DNA of 19,696 nucleotides, taken from a candidate division WWE3 bacterium RIFCSPLOWO2_12_FULL_36_10 (GTDB lineage Bacteria; Patescibacteriota; WWE3; UBA101185; UBA10185). The stretch covers positions 1,746 to 21,441 of the forward strand of contig MEVN01000020.1 in assembly GCA_001772985.1 (NCBI GenBank). Reading direction: 5' to 3'. A program made the position numbers and the translations under genes. The notes below the pieces were generated by a model. The model saw only the letters and a program-made list of their open reading frames with translations, did no database searches and was not told the origin of the DNA. Below, one piece after another: positions 15,058 to 19,696 of the stretch (positions are counted from its first letter, which is position 1; each line of letters starts with the position of its first letter).

Positions 15058-15086
15058 AGTATATCATCTTATAGAATTATTTTCAA
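15058..15086 (-). promoter_or_regulatory. Strong sigma70-type promoter of the small membrane protein gene
   Basis: On the minus strand: -35 TTGAAA at 15081-15086, a 17-nt spacer, and -10 TATACT at 15058-15063 with an extended TGA just before it. Transcription should start near 15051. The element lies within the tsaD upstream region, so divergent transcription could interfere. Confidence 0.75.
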
Positions 15087-15099
15087 ACCACCGTTGATG

Positions 15100-15105
15100 T
15101 ATAAT
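15100..15105 (+). promoter_or_regulatory. -10 element of tsaD, predicting a leaderless mRNA
   Basis: Perfect TATAAT followed by exactly 6 nt (CCAAAT) and ATG at 15112, which is also the start expected from TsaD homology. No clear -35 is present. Confidence 0.7.
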
Positions 15106-15111
15106 CCAAAT

Positions 15112-16119
15112 ATGTTAATTCTTGGAATAGAGACATCGTGTGATGAAACGGCTGTTGCAATAGTTGAAGACGGAATCCACGAGATTGCGAGTGTGCTTGC
15201 ATCCTCCGCCGATTTTTCTATAGAGACAGGTGGGATTGTTCCCGAAGTTGCAGCGAGAAAACAATTAGAATTTATTATTCCGGTAATTTCAAAAACATTA
15301 GAACAGTCTCACTTAGAAAATTCTCAAATTGACGCTATTGCGGTAACGGTTGGTCCCGGTCTTATAGGGTCGTTGATCGTTGGAGTTGAGTCCGCCAAAG
15401 CTCTGTCTTTTGCTTGTAACAAACCTTTAATCGCAGTAAATCATTTAATCGGGCACATTTATGGTAATTTTGTAGATTCAAAAAAAGCTGTTGAATTTCC
15501 GGCTTTAGTTTTGGTAGTAAGTGGAGGGCACACGGATTTGGTTTTAATGAAAGGTCATGGAAATTTTGAATATATTGGCGGAACCCTAGATGACGCGGCC
15601 GGCGAAACTTTTGATAAAACTGCACGCTTGCTTGGAATAAGCCCTTATTATGGAGGAGCGGCGTTATCAAAAGTAGCATCAGAGTGTAAGGAATCAAATC
15701 CAATCTTAAAATTACCAAGACCTATAATGCACTCTAACAACTTCGACTTTTCTTTCTCTGGACTTAAAACCGCTGTAAGAACAGTAGCGCTTGCGAAAAA
15801 ATTCTCATTCGAATTAATTGCTAAAGAATTTGAAGAGGCGATTGTGGAAGTATTGGTATTTAAAACAATTAAAGCAGCAAAAAAATATGACGCGAAGTCC
15901 ATTTTGTTAGGAGGAGGGGTTTCTGCAAATAGGCGCTTAAGGGAAGTAATTGAACAGGAGTCAGAAAAAAACGGTTTTAATCTCCACGTACCGCCGTTAA
16001 AACTATGCGCGGATAGTGCGGTATATATTGCATCCGCAGGTTTTTTTAATCAAAATAAGCTTGAATTAAAAGACATTCAACCGAACCCGTCTTTAGGCAT
16101 TGCTGATGAAATTAAGTAG
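15112..16119 (+). CDS. tsaD: tRNA N6-adenosine threonylcarbamoyltransferase
   Basis: A 335-residue protein of the Kae1/TsaD family, which transfers threonylcarbamoyl to A37 of ANN-decoding tRNAs, working with TsaB, TsaC and TsaE. The ATP/metal signature is clear: LGIETSCDETAVAI at 4-17, the metal-binding HLIGH with His111 and His115, SGGHTDLVLM, and the late SILLGGGVSANRRLR. Length is typical. An upstream in-frame TTG at 15049 would add 21 residues with no family counterpart, so ATG at 15112 is chosen; the -10 spacing agrees. No tsaB, tsaC or tsaE is in the window. It is convergent with proS, 24 nt apart. Confidence 0.96.
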   Translation: MLILGIETSCDETAVAIVEDGIHEIASVLASSADFSIETGGIVPEVAARKQLEFIIPVISKTLEQSHLENSQIDAIAVTVGPGLIGSLIVGVESAKALSFACNKPLIAVNHLIGHIYGNFVDSKKAVEFPALVLVVSGGHTDLVLMKGHGNFEYIGGTLDDAAGETFDKTARLLGISPYYGGAALSKVASECKESNPILKLPRPIMHSNNFDFSFSGLKTAVRTVALAKKFSFELIAKEFEEAIVEVLVFKTIKAAKKYDAKSILLGGGVSANRRLREVIEQESEKNGFNLHVPPLKLCADSAVYIASAGFFNQNKLELKDIQPNPSLGIADEIK

Positions 16120-16143
16120 TTGGTCAACACTAAGTATTTTTTT
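16117..16143 (+). terminator. Weak candidate terminator of tsaD
   Basis: A small imperfect hairpin (AGTTG / CAAC with a bulge) starts at the tsaD stop and is followed after a few bases by a run of seven or more T ending at the proS stop codon. The stem is short, so efficiency is doubtful. Confidence 0.3.
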
Positions 16144-17325
16144 CTAATCACTATCTCTTGATTTTAATTCAACTCCATCGCCGGTATTTTTGGATACAAT
16201 TATACGATTTGTAATTCCGATTAAATCAGCATCCGACAATTTTTCCCCTGCTGTAACATTTTCTCTATCATCAAACAATACTTCGATTCCAGCCGAATTT
16301 AGCTTTTCATAAACACCGTCCGCCTGTGTGTTTAACGAAACTAAATGAGCGTTAAAAGGAGAAACTGATTTAGGCCAGATAATACCTTTGTCGTCATGAT
16401 TTATTTCTACAATTGTGGCCATTAATCTAGATGGCCCAATACCATAAGCCCCCATCACAACAGGTTTTTCAACCCCATTTTCATCGGTAAATTTAAGTCC
16501 TAGTGGCTCGGAAAATCTTGTACCTTGTTTAAAAATATTTCCAACTTCAACAGCACTTACCTCTTCTAAATCTTCCTTTTTCAAACCCAAATCTTTAATT
16601 ACTTCGTCGGTATAAACCTCCTTATTTATCGCAATTTTTTTGTTTCTATCCAGATAAATTGTGTCTTCACCAGCAGTACAAATAGTTTGGAATTCGTGGC
16701 TATATTTACTAAAAGATCCTCCACTTGCAAAAGTGAGAAATGTTTTATCTCCTATTCCAGCGCGCTCAAATATTTTTACGTACGAATCTTTTGCGGTTTC
16801 ATAAAATTCATCCAATTCCTCGTTGGTTTTGTTAAATGAATATAAATCCTTCATAATAAACTCTCTAGTTCTTATTAGCCCGCTCCTTGCTCTGGTTTCG
16901 TTTCTAAATTTTGTTTGAAACTGGTACACATAAAGTGGTAAATCTTTGTAGGATTGAATTCTCTCAGAAAGTAAATTGGCAAGAGGTTCTTCGTGAGTGG
17001 TTCCAAGTCCTAGTTCCGAACCGTTTTTTAATTGAGTTTTAAACCAAACATCTAAAGTTTCGTTATCCCATCTTCCCGACTTTTTCCAAACTTCAGGATT
17101 TTGGAGAGCTGAAAGCAAAATTTCCTGCCCATCGATGTTATTCATCTCTTCCCTTACTATGTTTATAATATTATTAAGGACATGCAGTCCAAGTGGGAGA
17201 AACACATATACGCCGGCCATTTCCTTTTGAATAAACCCCGCCTTAATTAAAAGCTGTGCGTTAAGGCTCTCTTCGTCTTTTGGGAATTGTTTTTTAGTTT
17301 TTCCAATTAGTTTTGAATAAAGCAT
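16144..17325 (-). CDS. proS: Prolyl-tRNA synthetase without the editing (INS) domain
   Basis: A 393-residue class II synthetase that charges tRNA-Pro. MLYSKLIGKTKK with AGVYVFLPLG gives the family's normal start, so ATG at 17325 is preferred over the upstream GTG-like extension (10 more residues to 17355). Motif 2 is FRNETRARSGLIRTREFIMK (140-159), motif 3 GAYGIGPSRLMATIVE (292-307), and the anticodon-binding domain covers about 325-393. Between SHEFQT (209-214) and VEVGNIF (259-265) there are only about 45 residues, where E. coli-type ProRS has an editing insertion of about 180. Hydrolysis of Ala-tRNA-Pro in cis is therefore not expected. The C-terminal domain is also compact. It starts 7 nt after the upstream gene, so the two are likely co-transcribed. 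Confidence 0.93.
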   Translation of the reverse strand: MLYSKLIGKTKKQFPKDEESLNAQLLIKAGFIQKEMAGVYVFLPLGLHVLNNIINIVREEMNNIDGQEILLSALQNPEVWKKSGRWDNETLDVWFKTQLKNGSELGLGTTHEEPLANLLSERIQSYKDLPLYVYQFQTKFRNETRARSGLIRTREFIMKDLYSFNKTNEELDEFYETAKDSYVKIFERAGIGDKTFLTFASGGSFSKYSHEFQTICTAGEDTIYLDRNKKIAINKEVYTDEVIKDLGLKKEDLEEVSAVEVGNIFKQGTRFSEPLGLKFTDENGVEKPVVMGAYGIGPSRLMATIVEINHDDKGIIWPKSVSPFNAHLVSLNTQADGVYEKLNSAGIEVLFDDRENVTAGEKLSDADLIGITNRIIVSKNTGDGVELKSRDSD

Positions 17326-17332
17326 ATTGATT

Positions 17333-17977
17333 TTAGTAAATCTTTGTTGACACACCTGATTTTAGATTAACCAAATATAATGTCCATAATACATCTTCTC
17401 CATCTAAGCTTTGCCTTGACACTATTATGTTGTTGTCATCGACCCATTGTAGAGGCCGGCCTTCCGTTATCTTGAACTTGTTATTTTGTTTTACATCGTA
17501 CAGCCATGTATAAAGTTTTGGGACTCCAGAGGCGAGTTCCCCGTCCCTTTTTGAGTAAATGAGCTTATTGCTATCCGAAGACCATACTAATACGTATTCA
17601 CTATCGATATTATCTATATCGGTTGATTTTAGTAAACTGCTTGAAAGAAGTTTAAGGCTTAAGCCTCTATTATCTAAGTAGGCTGTATACAATAAACTAG
17701 GAGATGGTAGGGGGTTACTTCCTTGTGCATCAGTTTTTTTGAGCTTCTTATCTTCAAGATCGTAAATTAATAACTCGTTTGTTTTTTTGTCGACAACAGG
17801 ATACCCCATTTTGTTTGATGCGGGTTTTTCCCATTTTCCTAAAGTATTGATAGCTCTCGGCCTTGTTAGGAAAGTGTAAACAACAATAAACAAAATTGTC
17901 ACCAAGATACCAAGTCCAAAGAATATTATTGGCGTAAAGGCCGATTTTAAATTGACTTTTTTCATACTATCGCTCAC
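17333..17977 (-). CDS. Membrane-anchored protein with TolB/WD40-like propeller repeats
   Basis: A 214-residue protein from GTG at 17977; an ATG at 17965 would remove four residues. One N-terminal membrane helix (about 15-38, FTPIIFFGLGILVTILFIVV) follows a basic start, so the remainder should lie outside the cytoplasm. The exported part holds repeats like those of TolB-type propellers: YVLVWSSDSNKLIYSKRDG and YDVKQNNKFKITEGRPLQWV. It is too short for a complete six- or seven-bladed propeller. No enzymatic motif is seen. The GTG start is favoured because a -10 (TAGAAT) lies exactly 6 nt before it. It leads a two-gene unit with proS; a functional link is not obvious. Confidence 0.75.
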   Translation of the reverse strand: MSDSMKKVNLKSAFTPIIFFGLGILVTILFIVVYTFLTRPRAINTLGKWEKPASNKMGYPVVDKKTNELLIYDLEDKKLKKTDAQGSNPLPSPSLLYTAYLDNRGLSLKLLSSSLLKSTDIDNIDSEYVLVWSSDSNKLIYSKRDGELASGVPKLYTWLYDVKQNNKFKITEGRPLQWVDDNNIIVSRQSLDGEDVLWTLYLVNLKSGVSTKIY

Positions 17978-17983
17978 ATTTAG

Positions 17984-17989
17984 ATTCTA
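17984..17989 (-). promoter_or_regulatory. -10 element of the propeller protein-proS unit, predicting a leaderless mRNA
   Basis: TAGAAT on the minus strand followed by exactly 6 nt (CTAAAT) and GTG at 17977. A weak TTTAAT lies 17 nt upstream as a possible -35. Confidence 0.5.
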
Positions 17990-18022
17990 ACAGTTTTTTA
18001 GCGTAGATTAAACGTTTTTGTG

Positions 18023-18028
18023 TATAAT
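18023..18028 (+). promoter_or_regulatory. -10 element of the YkvA-like gene and valS
   Basis: Perfect TATAAT followed by 9 nt (GGAGAAACT) and ATG at 18038. The predicted start lies about 3 nt before the ATG, downstream of the GGAG, so that GGAG would not be in the mRNA if this promoter is used. Confidence 0.55.
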
Positions 18029-18037
18029 GGAGAAACT

Positions 18038-18265
18038 ATGGAAAAATTTTTAAAACAAAACTGGATGTTGATAGCAGCCATAATATACGTGGTATCTCCT
18101 ATTGATTTTATACCGGATACTTTGCTTCCGGTTGGCTTTGCCGATGACATTGCTGTTTTACTCGCCACGCTTTTTATTAGATACCTAAAACATAGAAGGG
18201 ATACAAAATTGCAGACAAATCTACATAAAAATGAAAATGTAGTTGAAGGCGAGATAGTTGAGTAA
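18038..18265 (+). CDS. YkvA family (DUF1232) small membrane protein
   Basis: A 75-residue protein. The segment YVVSPIDFIPDTLLPVGFADDI (about residues 18-39) is the DUF1232 signature, with hydrophobic stretches on both sides (WMLIAAIIYVV and VLLATLFIRYL) and a basic, then acidic tail. The biochemical role of the family is not established. An in-frame GTG at 18020 would add six residues but overlaps the -10, so ATG is chosen. It ends 6 nt before valS and shares its promoter. Confidence 0.85.
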   Translation: MEKFLKQNWMLIAAIIYVVSPIDFIPDTLLPVGFADDIAVLLATLFIRYLKHRRDTKLQTNLHKNENVVEGEIVE

Positions 18266-18271
18266 TTTAGT

Positions 18272-19696
18272 ATGGAAAAAAAATTTGAGCACAAAGATGT
18301 AGAGAAAAAAATATATGAAATGTGGGAAAAGGGTGGATACTTTGGCGCAAAAATAGATAAAACAAAAACTCCCTATACTATAGTTTTACCTCCTCCAAAT
18401 GCCAGTGGAAAAATGCACACCGGAAACGTTTTAATGATAGCAATCGAGGACATACTAATTAGATGGAAAAGAATGAAAGGCTATAATGCGCTTTGGATTC
18501 CTGGGATCGATCACGCGGGAACCGAAACTCAAATAACTTTTGAACGAGAGTTAAAGAAACAAGGCAAATCAAGATTTGATTACGACAGGAACACACTTTA
18601 TGAGGAAATATGGAAATTTGTGCAGAAAAATAAGAGTCTTGTAGAGGCTCAAATAAGATCAATGGGCGCTAGCATTGATTGGAGTAGATATAAATTTACT
18701 CTTGATTCTGACGTTCTAAATACAGTGTGTGAAACATTTGAGAAACTCTACGCAGGCGGCCTTATATATAAAGACGATTATATAGTTAATTATTGTCCTG
18801 TTTGCGGTACAACATATGCGGATATCGAAATCGACTATAAAGAAAGAACCGATCCCTTTTATTACATGAAATACGGCCCATTTGTTATTGGAACAGTAAG
18901 ACCGGAAACAAAATTTAGAGATACTGCGCTTGCTGTAAATCCTAAAGATAAAAAATACAAAGAATGGATTGGGAAAACCTTGGAAATCCCAGGACTTCTT
19001 GGAAATATTACAATGACTATAATTTCCGATCCTGATGTAGATCCTAAATTTGGAACCGGGATAATGAAAGTAACTCCGGCCCACGATTCTCATGATTTTG
19101 AGCTTAGTAAAAAATATAACCTGCCCGTAAACCCAATAATAGATTTAAATGGCAGAATGGACTTTTCTTGGTTTATTGGAAAAGTAAATGTTGATCCAAA
19201 GCACATAGAGAGGGCAAAAAAATATCATGGCAAAAAAGTTATTGAAGCAAGGAAGTTAATGCTAGAGGATTTTAAAGAGGATAGGTTGCTAGTAAAAGTT
19301 GATGAAAATTATTCACATTCCGTTCCTATTTGCAAAGCGGGCCACGATATTGAGCCTACGATTCTTCCGAATTGGTTTATAAAAGTCGAGAGTTTAAAGT
19401 CTCCGGCTCACGAAGTAGTCAAAAAAGGCGAGGTTAATATTTATCCAAAATGGCAGGAAATTAAATATCATAGATGGATGGAAAATATGCACGATTGGGC
19501 AATTTCTAGGCAAAATGTATGGGGGATTAGAATTCCTGTTTGGTATAACGTAGATGAAAACCCTGATATCACAGCCTCGTTTTTGAATAAAGATAAGAAG
19601 GTAGTAACAGAAAAACTTGTTGACGCGTTAAAAAAACATTCTTTGGATGAGGTTAAGGACGGCCTGCAAAGATTAATGGTTCCAAAAAATTCGAAA
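18272..19696 (+). CDS. valS: Valyl-tRNA synthetase (3' partial)
   Basis: Open from ATG 18272 to the window end, 475 codons of an enzyme usually near 850-950 residues. It charges tRNA-Val. Class I features seen are LPPPNASGKMHTGNVL (39-54) with the HIGH equivalent H49-T-G-N52, the ValRS-typical GIDHAGTETQ, WSRYKFTLD, NYCPVCGTTYADIEID with a CxxC that may bind zinc, the editing-domain segments TVRPETKFRDTALAVNP and GTGIMKVTPAHDSHDFE, and WAISRQNVWGIRIPVWY. The KMSKS loop, anticodon-binding domain and C-terminal coiled coil would lie beyond the edge. In HIGH the second His is Asn. No Shine-Dalgarno is evident; it is probably translated from the YkvA-like transcript. Confidence 0.95.
   Translation, partial: MEKKFEHKDVEKKIYEMWEKGGYFGAKIDKTKTPYTIVLPPPNASGKMHTGNVLMIAIEDILIRWKRMKGYNALWIPGIDHAGTETQITFERELKKQGKSRFDYDRNTLYEEIWKFVQKNKSLVEAQIRSMGASIDWSRYKFTLDSDVLNTVCETFEKLYAGGLIYKDDYIVNYCPVCGTTYADIEIDYKERTDPFYYMKYGPFVIGTVRPETKFRDTALAVNPKDKKYKEWIGKTLEIPGLLGNITMTIISDPDVDPKFGTGIMKVTPAHDSHDFELSKKYNLPVNPIIDLNGRMDFSWFIGKVNVDPKHIERAKKYHGKKVIEARKLMLEDFKEDRLLVKVDENYSHSVPICKAGHDIEPTILPNWFIKVESLKSPAHEVVKKGEVNIYPKWQEIKYHRWMENMHDWAISRQNVWGIRIPVWYNVDENPDITASFLNKDKKVVTEKLVDALKKHSLDEVKDGLQRLMVPKNSK

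Noticed and set aside
15049..15111. 21-residue N-terminal extension of TsaD from TTG
   Set aside because: TsaD proteins begin just before LGIETSCDET; the -10 at 15100-15105 lies inside the extension and points to ATG 15112.
15362..15718. 118-codon open frame on the minus strand
   Set aside because: Antisense shadow of tsaD, without start signals or family features.
17326..17355. 10-residue N-terminal extension of ProRS
   Set aside because: It overlaps the upstream gene's end and has no counterpart in the family; MLYSK is the normal start.
18716..19093. 125-codon open frame on the minus strand
   Set aside because: Lies entirely inside valS, which has strong family motifs; the antisense frame has none.
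1..19696. TGA recoded as glycine, as in some candidate-phylum bacteria
   Set aside because: TGA ends rnpA, murT, gatD and dnaN at family-typical positions, and no conserved gene needs read-through.
1..19696. CRISPR arrays, insertion sequences or prophage genes
   Set aside because: No regularly spaced repeats, transposase motifs or phage structural genes were found on either strand.

Overview
The window looks like a chromosomal replication-origin region from a streamlined bacterium of the Candidate Phyla Radiation (Patescibacteria), possibly of the Microgenomates type. Pointers are the AT-rich sequence, tightly packed short genes, a split VirB4/TraC-like ATPase locus, MurT-GatD next to an O-antigen-ligase-like protein, a ProRS without its editing insertion, and very short or absent mRNA leaders. 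TGA acts as a normal stop (rnpA, murT, gatD), so there is no sign of recoding. The lineage is an inference from gene content, not a phylogenetic result.

Layout. (1) 1-3702 (+): three genes of a type IV secretion-like locus: a 5'-truncated coiled-coil protein, a TraC-like N-terminal-domain protein and a VirB4-like ATPase. (2) 3706-6720 (-): the conserved rpmH-rnpA-yidD-yidC-khpB cluster, read leftward and ending in dnaN. dnaN is therefore not next to dnaA but at the far end of the cluster, with its stop codon 3 nt from the VirB4 stop. rpmH (50 aa) is short but clear. (3) 6778-9311 (+): a cytosolic Ser/Thr protein kinase, then dnaA. (4) 7861-7889 and 9312-9602: DnaA boxes on both sides of dnaA. 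The downstream gap has three perfect boxes, two weak boxes in tandem and a CTA/ATA triplet run like DnaA-trios, so it is the likely oriC. (5) 9603-12753 (+): murT-gatD-O-antigen ligase, joined by 4-bp overlaps, a cell-envelope operon. (6) 12766-14652 (+): a CYTH-domain protein and a sugar-binding-type lipoprotein, each with its own -10 element. (7) 14663-15086 (-): a self-contained unit for a small two-helix membrane protein, with promoter, Shine-Dalgarno and terminator. (8) 15112-16119 (+) tsaD; 16144-17977 (-) a membrane-anchored propeller-like protein and proS; 18038-end (+) a YkvA-like protein and valS, which runs off the window.

The genes cover replication initiation and the clamp (dnaA, oriC, dnaN), tRNA processing and charging (rnpA, tsaD, proS, valS), ribosome and membrane-protein biogenesis (rpmH, yidC, yidD, khpB), and the envelope (murT, gatD, O-antigen ligase, lipoprotein). 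rpmH to dnaN on the left and murT onward on the right point away from the proposed origin, as expected for leading-strand genes. The VirB4 locus and proS oppose this.

The most distinctive pattern is regulatory. At five transcription-unit starts a -10 hexamer sits exactly 6 nt before the start codon, and at three more it sits 9 nt before. This predicts leaderless or nearly leaderless mRNAs and also fixes several start codons. One gene in the window breaks the pattern with a full -35/-10 promoter and a Shine-Dalgarno. No tRNA, CRISPR array or insertion sequence was seen.
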